A model generated the notes under the pieces. The model saw only the letters and a program-made list of their open reading frames with translations, ran no database searches and had not been told where the DNA came from. Made by a program: the position numbers and the translations under genes. A DNA stretch of 64,000 bases, taken from Astragalus membranaceus (taxonomy: Eukaryota > Streptophyta > Magnoliopsida > Fabales > Fabaceae). Of the stretch, positions 44,047 to 54,188 are shown one piece after another (within the stretch, counting starts at the first letter, position 1; every line of letters starts with the position of its first letter). The stretch covers positions 78,281,100-78,345,099 of the forward strand of contig CM076847.1 of assembly GCA_039519185.1 (NCBI GenBank). Direction: 5' to 3'.

Positions 44047-46622
44047 TGTAACACCCCTTTTCTAATAACTTTATTTTTAAATAAAATCAGAGTCTCTTTT
44101 TTTTTTTTTTTTTGAAAACAATTCAAGCGAGTGCTACATTTACTTCATAAATAACAAGATACATAACACCATGAGAAAAAAATGTTTAGTTCGCATCAAC
44201 TAAAACCAATCACCATCAGCAGCGGAATAAATATGAGTTCTAAAACTTAAAACCAATACATTACCAATCAAATCTAACAGTTTAGGAAAAATAATGCATA
44301 AACATAGGATACCCCCCCTGGTGCTACGTATCAGAGAGTGACACTTCCTAATAGACGAAGGCATGAAGGAATCCTTCACTCGATATTACCTGCACGTTGC
44401 CGACATAAGAAGCAACATAAAGGCAGTAGGGTGAGTCTCTTTTCATAATTAATAACATATGAGAATTAAGCAATGCATAGGAAAAAGGAAACCAGGCACA
44501 CCAATTCACAACAATGGGGACAATCAAATCAGCATTCTCATTCCAATCAGCACTATACAATATATGATTATGCATGTAATGCAACCCAAACTCCACGGGT
44601 ACATGCATGTCGGATCCGTCACCAAATACAAATAGGCCGTAGCCTCTGCTCACCAAATAAAATTAGGCCGTAGCCTCTGCTCACCAATAATGCACATGCT
44701 TCATGAGGTGTTATGGAGAATGCATCACAACACACCACCAATCAATCAATTCACATTTTAAATTCTAGTCTCACCATAGTGCATTAATTAACTCACCAAA
44801 TCAAAATTAGGCCGAAGCCTCTGCTCACCAATCTCACCTCATCATCACTCACCAATTCAGCTCACCACTCACAACAACACCAATTCAAATAGACCAACTC
44901 AGGACATTGACACGACATAGGAAAAAATGGAGGAAAACAGTCATTTAGACACTTGAACACCATCAGCCAGAAACACCAGTAAAAATAATTTATTTTTGCA
45001 TAAAATTGAGACTATTGGATAGGCACTGAAATTAGCTTCAAAACGCATTTTGAACCGTTGAATTTGGATAACCGAGTCAAAAGTTACATTAAAAACAATT
45101 TAGGAAAAATGTTAGACATCCTGGAAACTGGCGCATGGGCGCTGGGCGCCCAGGGGCAACACAGCGCTTGGCGCATGGGCGCTTGGCGCCCAGGAGAAGC
45201 AACACGCACAGGCGCATGGGCGCTGGCGCCCAGGAACAACACGCGCAACAGCGCACAGGCGCTAGGCGCCCAGGGGAACAACACGCGCACAGCGCACAGG
45301 CGCTGGGCGCTAGGCGCCCAGGAAGGCAACACGCGCATAGGCGCTGGCGCCCAGAAGCAACAACGCGCACAGGCGCGCCCAGGGAACAGCAGCAACATGG
45401 CGCCCAAGCACTAGGCGCCTAAGACCAACTTGCAACAGAACTCATTTTTCTTCGAAATTTATTTTACACGAGCCAAATTCTCAGGACATGAAAACTCAAT
45501 AAAAATTTTGTCAAAAGCTGAACATTATTTTTGGCGCCCATGCACTAGGCACCTAGTGAAAATACGCAACTCAACTCCTTTCTTGACCAAAATCAGTTTT
45601 CATGAGCCATTTTACATAAGTATAAAAACCTGAAAACAATTTTCACAAAACTATCACCAGAACTTTGGGGCCCTTGGCGCCCATGGCTCAAGCAACGAGT
45701 GCCAAAACTGGCAGCACAGGAACACAGGATGGCAACACAGGCAACAGGGACAGCAACACAGAATGGCAACACAGTGACACAGAATTTTTGGAAAACTGGC
45801 GCAGCACACTGCTGGGCGCCTGGCGCCCATGACTAGGCGCAACACTGAAAATTTCAGCGACATGCTTATGGCGCCCAAGGCGCCTAGGGGCTCCTAAACA
45901 GAATTTTTCTCACTTTCATTCACCAAACTAAATTCATCAAAACGCCCAATTATATATATATATTTCTAACATGTCACCATGATTCTCAATTTCACTACAT
46001 AATCACCAAATAATCATATACTCAAACATATGGTCTACAATTCGCATTTTACCACAATTCAATCATCAATCATAAAATTCTCAACATAATAATTCAACAA
46101 CAACATCACAATATTATAATTCCTCAACAACAACACAATTTAATCATGGAACTAACCTAGGACCCTAACCCTAAGCAATTCATAATTCGCATACTCATTA
46201 AGAACAAAAAGAGGACCCCCTAACCTTATGGAAGTCGAATTTGCTAGCCAAGCTCCAAGTGAAGAATGCGAACCACCAATGATCCTCCTCCTCTTCTCTA
46301 TGAGCTTCGCCCCTTTCTTCTTCTCCTCTTCGCAACTCTCTTCTCACTCCCTCTTACGTTTCTTTTTCTTTCTTTTCTCACTTGGGTGAATTGCCACTAA
46401 CTCCCTAGACCCCAATGAATTCGACTCCTATGCCAAAGAAATGGGCCACGGGCCTAATTGTGGATCACGGGCCCTTGCTCGCACCACTTAAATAGTGACA
46501 ACACCCCCTAATAAAAATAGAATAAAATAATTAAACTCGAATTATTTAATTAAATTAAATAAATATTGTAAGCCTTAAATAATTTAATTAAATAAATAAT
46601 TAAATTATTTTGGGGCGTTACA
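44047..46622 (-). repeat. Gypsy 5' LTR (right end in window)
   Basis: 2576 bp, TGTAACACCCC to GGGGCGTTACA as read on the plus strand. Nearly identical to the left LTR, including the GCGCC array; the (AT)n tract at 45951 is shorter. The promoter should lie here, reading leftwards. Confidence 0.9.
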
Positions 46623-47868
46623 GTGACCACCAATGGCATTTGGAATTTGGATAATTTGCAACAAAACATGACTACGGATCTTATTGAGAAGGTGGTTAGT
46701 TTACCTGTTCCCCTGGTTGTGAATGAGCCCGATGCCTTTCATTGGAGAGCCTCTCCGGATGGAGTTTTTTCTACTCGTTCTGCTTACAAAGACATGCTGG
46801 ATGGTCAACCTCATAGAAATAAAAATGTGTTTCAGTTAGTGTGGAAGTGGAAAGGACCGGAGAGAATCAAAACTTTGCTTTGGAAACTTGCTCATAGCAC
46901 TATTCTTACCAATCAGGAAAGAAGAAGAAGACACTTGACTGATGATGCTTCTTGTCCCTTCTGCGAGGAAGAGGATGAATCTCTTATGCATTTATTCAGG
47001 GATTGCATTCGTGCTGACAGAGTGTGGAGAGCTATTTCTGGTTTTAATTCATCTAGTTTTTGGATGGAAAATAATTGGATTAATTGGCTTGAACAAAACC
47101 TTAAATCTAGTAACAGAAGAACTTCAATTGATGCTAATTGTATTAAATTTGGGGTTACCTTGGATTGGCTCTGCCGTGCTCGAAACGATCTGGTGTTTTC
47201 GCAAAAGATATTCTCAACAAAGGATCTCCAGATGAAAATTATGTATTCTGCAAATGGAATCATCAACTCTGTCAATTTGAATTTGGTGCTGAAACAGGAT
47301 GAAAATCAGATGAACTTTGGGAGAGATGGGGTGATTATCATACCTCAAGACTTTGTGATGGTGCACTGTGACGGATCGGCCATGAATGCTGGAAGACGTT
47401 GTGGCTGCGGAGCGATTTACAGGGACAGAAATTCGAGCTTCCTCCTGGCTGTCTCTCACGGTTTGAGCAGCAGTTCAAGCCTTCAATGTGAGCTTTGGGC
47501 AATTCTCCATGCGCTGCGTATTGGTGTTTTAAGGGGGATGAGGAAGATGGCAATATGTTCTGATTCTATGGAAGCCTTGGTGGAAATCTCTTCAAGTTCC
47601 AGATATGCATCTAATATCTTGGTCAAAGAGATAATTAATGTGGTTGCTGGAAATTGTGACATTAGATGGCTTTATGTTCCTAGAGACTTTAATTTGGCTG
47701 CTGACTGTTTAGCTGCTTGCAATTTGGACCCTGATATCTGTAATATTTTTGATTTCGCCCCTCCCCATCTCGATGTTGTGCTAAACAGAGAGATGGTTGA
47801 GGGTGTTGGGCCTGTTGTGGCTTAGTGCGTTTTGGTTGGGCTTTTGCCCTGTTTTATCACCAAAAAAA
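46623..47868 (+). pseudogene. L1 LINE ORF2 C-terminus: zf-RVT and RNase H domain, with 3' UTR
   Basis: Continuation of ORF2 after the Gypsy (open to TAG at 47823-47825). It contains the zf-RVT region (CPFCEEEDESLMHLFRDC near 46955-47010) and a plant-type RNase H: VHCDGSA, CELWAIL, CSDSMEAL and LAADCLA carry the expected acidic residues. The 3' UTR ends with an A8 tract at about 47868, after which the CACTA subterminal repeats begin. This frame is uninterrupted. Confidence 0.85.
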
Positions 47869-48135
47869 AGCCTAAATTTTAGTGTTTTCTATAACGGGTA
47901 TAAAATTTAACCGATATGAAACATGTAAATTAGCATTTTTTATAACGGGTATAGAAGAGACCTGATATGAAATATGTAAATTAGTATTTAGGATTGTGTT
48001 TCTATATCGGTTCGATAAGCAACCGATATAAATATTGTAATTTTAATTAAAAAATTGTCACCGAGTCATTTTTAACATTAAACCGTTTTTAACCGATATG
48101 AATGAGTGTTATAAAATGCATTTTTTCCACTAGTG
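47869..48135. repeat. CACTA subterminal repeats, right end
   Basis: Several AACCGATATGAA, ATATCGGTT and ATAACGGGTATA motifs in both orientations, ending TTTTTTCCACTAGTG. Confidence 0.8.
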
Positions 48136-48138
48136 AAT

Positions 48139-48475
48139 TAAAATGAAAGCTTAATGAATAATAATACCCTTTACATGTTTCTAAGAAAGTTAACAACTTT
48201 TCTCTATAGATTTTCTTCTAAACTCTCCCCTAGTTTCTTCCATGTTCACAAGGCAAAATGGTCATTGATTCATAACTCAAAATCTTTTCTTTTTTTTATA
48301 AATACAAAAATAGATACAATTTCAGCAATTGCTAAAAAACACAACCATTCCCCTTTTGTGTGATAACCAAATAGAGTAATTCAACATGAAATTTTAACCA
48401 CAACAGCATTAGAAACGTAATTGCAGAGAATCATAGATAGCCAATGATAAATCAAATGAAAACAAGCACGACGCA
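48139..48475. other. Intergenic flank, no gene seen
   Basis: Right flank of the CACTA. A 69-codon plus frame (48154-48363) has no recognisable features. An ARF 5' exon might be expected somewhere here if the gene had been split by the CACTA, but I did not find one. Confidence 0.4.
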
Positions 48476-49499
48476 TGTAACACCCTAAAATAATTTAATT
48501 AAGTAATTGATTAAATTATTTAAAGTGTTGCACTATTTTATTTTATTATATGATAATGTAGTATTTTTTTATTTAATTGAAGGGGATGGCGTTGGTAATA
48601 CCGGAATTGCAAGTAACGGCCCAAGAAGCCCAAGCCCGTTGGCTTAGGCGCTCCTTAGGCGCTAGGGGTCTAGGTTGCGCCCCAATTGTGCCAAAAGTGA
48701 GCAAGTGAGTCGAAGGAGAGGAGAAGTGAGAAAAGAAAATCGAAGGAGAGGAGAAGAGAAGGAAGGAGGCGACTTCAAGCTTGGAGTTAGGGTTTGTGCA
48801 TCTTGATCCTAGGTAAGGGTTCCTAATCTTCTATGATTCGATTTCCTTTCTCTATCAAGTGCTTAGGTTTCGAATTTCCCTAACCCTTTCTATTTTGATC
48901 AATTCGCAATGGTCCAAGGGAAAGAGAGAAAGGGCGTGATCGTGAGAAAAGGAGGAGCTTCCTTGTTGCGGTGATTTGTCGGTGCTTCGGTGGGAAAGGC
49001 TCTAGCTCGTCATAATCAAGGTTAGGGGAGTCTCACTCTATAATAGAGAGTATAATAGGTTGTATGTAAACCATAGGATCTCACTTGACCTTACTTGTTA
49101 ATTGTTAGATTTGTTTAAGTTAGTTGAAATTGATAATTGGTGATTAATTCGATTTTCCCTATGTTAATGTTAGATTTCAAGTGTTGATTTTGTGCCTTGA
49201 TGTGTTCTTAATATATATATGTGAAATTGAATGTGGTTGGACTGAGCATAATGAGTTTTGTAATTGTTGTGGTAATTTGGTTTGGAAAAGTAATTAAGAA
49301 TTTTGGTGTTTTGGTTGTGTTGGGGCGCCTGGGCGCTAGTTGCTGGGGGGGGGGGGGGGGAACTTGGCGCCCTGGGCGCTGTTTTCTGTTGCTGGGCGTG
49401 TGTGTGTTCTGGGCAGGGCGCCTATGTTGCTGCCTGTGGCGCCTGGGGTGGCGCCAGGTTGCTGCCTATGCTTAGGCAAGGCGCATAAATCATGTTTTT

Positions 49500-50225
49500 G
49501 GGTAAACTCAGTTTCTAAACATATTTTACCGAGCCAAACTTTGCATTCACCTGACCAAATCACATTTTAAGTACTTTGGCTAAAGAATTTCCAGATTTGC
49601 ACTTGTGGTTTTGAAATTGTCCTATTGGGCATCATTTTGGCCTGTTTAGGGGGTGCCTTGTGCACACATCATGTTCTGAGCATATTTTACCGAGCCAAAC
49701 TTTGTATTCACCTGACCAAATCATATTTTAAGCACTTTGGCTAAAGAATTTCCAGATTTGCACTTGTGGTTTTGAAATTGTCCTATTGGGCATCATTTTG
49801 GCTTGTTTAGGGGGTGCCTTGTGCACACATCATGTTCTGAGCATATTTTACCGAGCCAAACTTTGTATTCACCTGGCCAAATCATATTTTAAGCACTTTG
49901 GCTAAAGAATTTCCAGATTTGCACTTGTGGTTTTGAAATTGTCCTATTGGGCATCATTTTGGCTTGTTTAGGGGGTGCCTTGTGCACACATCATGTTCTG
50001 AGCATATTTTACCGAGCCAAACTTTGCATTCACCTGACCAAATCATATTTTAAGCACTTTGGCTAAAGAATTTCCAGATTTGCACTTGTGGTTTTGAAAT
50101 TGTCCTAGAGGGCGTTGTTTTGACTATGTTTGTGATGCCTAGGGGTGAGCTGTGAGTTCTGAACATATTTTCCCTAGCCAAATTCTGTATTCACGTGACC
50201 AAATCCCATTTTGAACATTTTGGCT
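49500..50225. repeat. 161-bp tandem array, about 4.5 units, inside the solo LTR
   Basis: CATATTTTACCGAGCCAAAC recurs at 49520, 49681, 49842 and 50003, exactly 161 bases apart, with a more diverged fifth unit at about 50164. The central units are almost identical. Confidence 0.92.
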
Positions 50226-50540
50226 AGAGCGGTTTCAATTTTTAAGGTGGCCTACTATGTTTGTGCGTTTGGGTGTTGTGTGGGGCGCCAAGTGTGGCCG
50301 CCCAGGGCGCCAAGTGGGGCGCCCATGACCTGTGTTTGGGTTTCGGATCTAATGGTGACAGATTGGTCCCTAAGTGTTATCCTAGTCCTAGGGACGTGAT
50401 TGTGAGGAGAAAATAATGAGTTGGTTGATGATGAGGCCATGGGGGCTAAAACTAAGATTAATTAAAGATGTGATATAGGATACATGGACCGTGTTGTTAA
50501 TAATTATGATTGTGGTTTTGTCATGGAGTCTCATGCATAC

Positions 50541-50660
50541 ATAAGGCTGCGGTCTGAGTTGTTAATTATGATAATGAGGCTGCGGTCTGAGTTCTAAATT
50601 GAAATGATAAGGCTGCGGTCTGAGTTGATATTATGATGATAAGGCTGCGGTCTGGGAAAA
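50541..50660. repeat. Short GGCTGCGGTCTGAG repeat, four copies
   Basis: Copies at about 50543, 50578, 50612 and 50642 with variable AT-rich spacers. The Gypsy LTRs have an analogous GGCTACGGCCTAATTT repeat on their minus strand. Confidence 0.75.
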
Positions 50661-51307
50661 TGGTACCACATGCATAACTGTATTGCATACATCCTCATGA
50701 TAAGCATGCTAGTTGGTGATTGTATGGACTATGCTACTGTGTGACTGTGTGAGTGTGCTGCTATGATGGAATATACTTCTTATTATAGTCTTTATTATGT
50801 AGTTGAGACTCACCCTTCTGTTGTTGTTTACCACAGGTAGTCCTGAGTGAAGGCTTACTCCTTTCACTCCCGAGTCGGTCTGCTCTGATACGTGACACCT
50901 AGGGGGTTGGATTAGGGATTTTTAATGTTATTCATTTGTCGTTGAATTTTATATGCTTTGAGTTAATGATTTTTGATGAGCCTGTTGTTCGGCGTATTTT
51001 GGAGATTGTGTTATTTTCCGCTGCGAGACATCTAAATTACAACGTGTGGATTTTATTGGTGAAGTCACGTGTACCCTAAATTATTTAATGGTGTTGCGTA
51101 TTATAAATGTGTAACGAAGGTTTACACCGATTTGACCGTTGTTAGATTAAGCTTACGTGTAGCATTCCATTCAAAAAGAAATTTTGAAACTCTGATCTCT
51201 ATAATAAATAGCCGGGTAGAATGGGGTGTTACAACGCATCTAATTCAAATCCAACACAATTAAATCACACACATGATAAAATCACAGTATTAGAAACGTA
51301 AGAGAAA

Positions 51308-51913
51308 TCACATACTACTAGAAGCAAATAAATGTAAACAAAATAAGATTAAGAAGGAGAGAGAAACAGACTCATCATCAGACATGAGGCGGCGCTGGAC
51401 TTCGTCCATGCCGGTATCGACGGCGACGGGAGTTTCACCCATGGTGCTATGAGAAGACAGTGATGCAACGGGAGGGATCCTTCGATTGAAGAAAAGCGGA
51501 GAAGGAGAATGAGAAGGAGAACGAGATCTGAAAGCGAAAGAAGAAGAAGAAGAAGAAGAAGAAGAAGAAGAAGAAGAAGAAGAAGAAGAAGAAGAAGAAG
51601 AAGAAGAAGAAGAAGAAGAAGAAGAAGAAGAAGAAGAAGAAGAAGAAGAAGAAGAAGAAGAAGAAGAAGAAGAAGAAGAAGAAGAAGAAGAAGAAGAAGA
51701 AGAAGAAGAAGAAGAAGAAGAAGAAGAAGAAGAAGAAGAAGAAGAAGAAGAAGAAGAAGAAGAAGAAGAAGCAGGAGGAGGAGGAGGAGGAGGAGGAGGA
51801 GGAGGAGGAGGAGGAGGAGGAGGAGGAGGAGGAGAGTGAGGGAAGAAAGTGTAAATGGTCCTTTTAAACACTTGCCGGGTGAGGGTACTCACGGCGATCA
51901 AGGATTGCGCCAT
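51308..51913 (-). CDS. Open frame with very long Ser and Pro homopolymers, possible 5' exon
   Basis: 201 codons: MAQSLIAVSTLTRQVFKRTIYTF-like start, about 20 Pro, about 75 Ser, then a Ser/Arg-rich stretch and MGETPVAVDTGMDEVQRRLMSDDE before low-complexity hydrophobic sequence and a stop. The homopolymers are simply translated (GGA)n and (GAA)n. The segment 51440-51370 looks like real coding sequence with a possible donor after SDDE (GAGTCTG is not a good donor). I do not recognise the family, and the reading of the repeat as protein may be accidental. Confidence 0.35.
   Translation of the reverse strand: MAQSLIAVSTLTRQVFKRTIYTFFPHSPPPPPPPPPPPPPPPPPPPPASSSSSSSSSSSSSSSSSSSSSSSSSSSSSSSSSSSSSSSSSSSSSSSSSSSSSSSSSSSSSSSSSSSSSSSSSSSSSFAFRSRSPSHSPSPLFFNRRIPPVASLSSHSTMGETPVAVDTGMDEVQRRLMSDDESVSLSFLILFCLHLFASSSM
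51539..51834. repeat. (GAA)n followed by (GGA)n microsatellite
   Basis: About 77 GAA units (51541-51771) then about 20 GGA units: 290 bases of pure purine on the plus strand. Such a tract can adopt triplex (H-DNA) structure, as known for GAA expansions. Confidence 0.95.
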
Positions 51914-52499
51914 TCTCCTTTCCTCATCAATCGCGTTATGTTAAAATAAAATTAAACAATGTCGTTTAGGGTTTCTCCATGGAGCAGAGAACAAACGAAG
52001 AGGAAGAAGGAAACAAACATGGTTTTGGTTGATTCACCGAGAGAGAGAGAAAGAGAGAGAGAAAAACAAGTTCGGTGAGGGTTCTGTGAGGAATAAGAAG
52101 AAGGGAGCTTAGGGTTTTGCAAGAGAGAAGAAGGGAGCTTAGGGAAACAAAATTGTGTTTTGGTTTCGCTAAATGGACATTTAGCATCGGGTGTTCTAAG
52201 CAAGGTAATCAAAACCGGACCGGACATTGAACCGAAAGAGGTAGCAGTTTAGGGGTTCTTGGGTTCAATCGATTGAATCGGGGGTTGAACCGGAATTAAC
52301 ACGCCCCCCATCTTTTCTCAACTACAATCATGATTGTTCCAAAAAAATGATGACATATGTTACTACGAGAACGGAGCTTCACTGCAATTGTTGGGAACGT
52401 TTCTATTTTTTTAGATGTTGGATAATGTGATATTATCCTAGAGATCATGGATATCGAATTTCAAAAAATTTGGATACTCATAGAAGTCTTATCTAACTT
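51914..52499. other. Intergenic with CCGG-rich MITE-like fragment
   Basis: 52200-52300 has AAAACCGGACCGGACATTGAACCG and GGGTTGAACCGG, like the MITE at 11936-12288 but incomplete. A GAGAGA tract lies at 52040-52065. Frames on the minus strand here are low-complexity. Confidence 0.45.
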
Positions 52500-53207
52500 T
52501 GTTACGACCCAAAATCCCTAACCGTAACTGGCGCACAGACTTAAACTCTTAGTCTGGCAAGCCTACGAAACACAACTCTTGACCGACAAATGGTTTAAAG
52601 AAATAATATAGCTACCGGAATTTCGACAGAGTTTCCTTTGTATTTCAAACATTTCCAAAATATCGAACATTCAATTTACAACAACACATCACCTGTCAAG
52701 TTTCCAAAATGACATACTATATCTCTAATGAGTTTAAAGATAATATACATTCCCAAAAGAAAAGTTTCACTAGACTTTCCTATAGCTGCAGAATATATCA
52801 AAATACATGAGATCTCAAATGTTGTGCCACCAATCTAGGAAAATTACAAAGACAACAAAAATGTTGCAGTGTCTAGCAGAGCACAACATGGTCTCATATC
52901 TCAAAGGTAACAAGTTCAAATCCTTACTAACTGTGGATATCTTGTGTTGCAGGTTAAGTTTTGATGATGAAGCAACTTTGATTAAAGTGACAAAAGGGAA
53001 CTCCAAGACACAACCAACTCAAGAAGATTGTCTGTGTCAAGGGTAGTTGATAGGAAGTCCGGTCGTGTCTTAAGAAATAAATGTAAAGCTCTTTTGAGGA
53101 TCGGCTCAAAACACTTTACACAATCAAGCACTTATCTAGGAAGGCACTCAAACCAAATCCTTTCCTATGATCAATAAGGAACCTAACATAAGCCTGTTCT
53201 CATCATT
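52500..53207 (+). mobile_element. Retroelement LTR-like remnant before a Copia body
   Basis: TGTTACGACCC at 52500 resembles a Gypsy LTR start. A tRNA-like stretch (52870-52935) matches that at 9790-9885. From about 52945 the sequence (GTTGCAGGTTAAGTTTTGATGATG) resembles a SIRE-type Copia LTR, ending ...CTCATCA at 53205. Boundaries are uncertain and two elements are probably fused. Confidence 0.4.
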
Positions 53208-54128
53208 TGGTATCAAAGCTTGATTTTATTTTTGTCAAGGGCATATATTGTAGGTTGTCATCATTGTCTCCTTCTTCGAGAGAATTCGACCTTGAATTTC
53301 TAGCTCCATTATCTCCGGGGTCAAAAACAAGTCTAAAGAACTCACCATATGCAACCATCCCAATTGAAAAAATTGCAAGTTCATTGGAACTATTTGCTTG
53401 GCCGTTTACCCCTTTAGATTCGAAAAGATAACCATCTTTTTCAAGCTCACAAAAAGAAGCTACTAGTAGAGGGTATTCTCCGTCATTCACTTCGCTTCCT
53501 TCACGACAAAAAGAAATTTTAGGCAATTGAATAACATTAGAAGAATCCCAACACTTGACCACACAAACCAACTTAAAACTAGGTATTAGTGTAGTAGTAT
53601 GATATGATTTCCCAATGTTTTTCTCTTGCAATTCAGTGGAAGCACTACATTGTTCATTTGGAAGCACTTCTTCATTTGTATTCTTGCAAGCTCCTTCTTT
53701 TGGAATATCATCCACAATCTTCTTGATAATAAAATCATCACAACTAGGAAAAATGTTATATAACAAGAATCCAAAATGACATCCTTATTCTCTATTTCTT
53801 TTTCTTTTTTCATCAATTATTTTTCTCTCAATTCCTCACTTTTTTCTTTCTTTTCACTCTCTTTTTCTTTATACTTCTTTTGGGCTTTACGGAGATCCGC
53901 CCATAATATTTCATTACTAGCAGCAATCTCTCTTTCCATTCTCTCCTTTCTTCTCATTCTTCTTTCAATCTCTCTACCAGCCCTTTTATTTTCTTTTTGT
54001 GTTTTCTCATTTTCTCTATCTATTTTCTCATGTGTTTTCTTCAGCCAATCACCAGTCTTATATTTCTCAAGTGGATTTGCAACACATTCATCTTTATAAT
54101 ACATGTATCTATAACTAGAATTCCACAT
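53203..54128 (-). CDS. Antisense frames between Copia primer site and gag, unknown function
   Basis: Two minus-strand frames: 54128-53817 (103 residues, extremely Lys/Glu/Arg-rich coiled coil after a Tyr-rich start) and 53766-53203 (187 residues, mixed composition with VLPNEQCSASTELQE and FFRLVFDPGDNGARNS). They sit between the primer site and the gag of the Copia relic, in opposite orientation, about 1 kb in all. They may be halves of one protein with a break near 53790. I recognise no domain. It could be an extra antisense ORF of the retroelement family or an unrelated insertion that removed the gag N-terminus. Confidence 0.4.
53208..53219 (+). promoter_or_regulatory. Copia primer-binding site (tRNA-Met)
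   Basis: TGGTATCAAAGC two bases after the LTR-like CATCA end. Confidence 0.75.
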
Positions 54129-54188
54129 GATGAAAAGAAAATAAGATAGATATTATTGAAAATAAACAGACTTTTCTGATCGCTGTGT

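Larger units (their letters stand above)
36658..46622 (-). mobile_element. Full-length Gypsy chromovirus (Tekay/Del-like), recent insertion
   Basis: A 9965-bp insertion in LINE ORF2 with 5-bp duplication GTGAC (36653-36657 and 46623-46627). It has near-identical LTRs (36974-39561 and 44047-46622), a tRNA-Met primer site at 44030-44042, a polypurine tract at 39562-39575 and one intact gag-pol frame, all on the minus strand. By eye I find only about eight single-base differences between the 2.6-kb LTRs plus an (AT)n length change. The left outer end has an extra 316-bp palindrome (36658-36973). Confidence 0.9.
26979..48135. mobile_element. 21-kb CACTA transposon carrying host gene fragments and nested retroelements
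   Basis: The left end is CACTAATGGAAAAAAGGCATTT and the right end is the inverse of CACTAGTGGAAAAAATGCATTT (20 of 22 bases match). A 3-bp duplication AAT lies at 26976-26978 and 48136-48138, the hallmark of CACTA insertion. Both ends have subterminal repeats built on ATATCGGTT/AACCGATATGAAA (26995-27290 and 47890-48110). The interior holds an unidentified exon pair, DRE2 and malectin-kinase fragments (all minus strand, with introns) and an L1 LINE split by a Gypsy. No transposase is found inside, so it is non-autonomous. Without the retroelements it would be roughly 5 kb. Confidence 0.8.
48476..51233 (+). mobile_element. Solo Gypsy-type LTR, 2758 bp
   Basis: Starts TGTAACACCCTAAAATAA and ends GGGGTGTTACA, flanked by ACGCA at 48471-48475 and 51234-51238. 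No internal region. Its termini and AATTTAATTAA-rich start resemble the LTR of the Gypsy at 36974-46622 read on the minus strand, so it is a related family in the opposite orientation. It contains a 161-bp tandem array, a G17 run near 49346, GCGCC-rich stretches and four AAGGCTGCGGTCTGAGTT repeats. Confidence 0.85.

Noticed and set aside
51509..51949. 146-residue poly-Arg frame
   Set aside because: Pure translation of the GAA/GGA microsatellite; no biological support.
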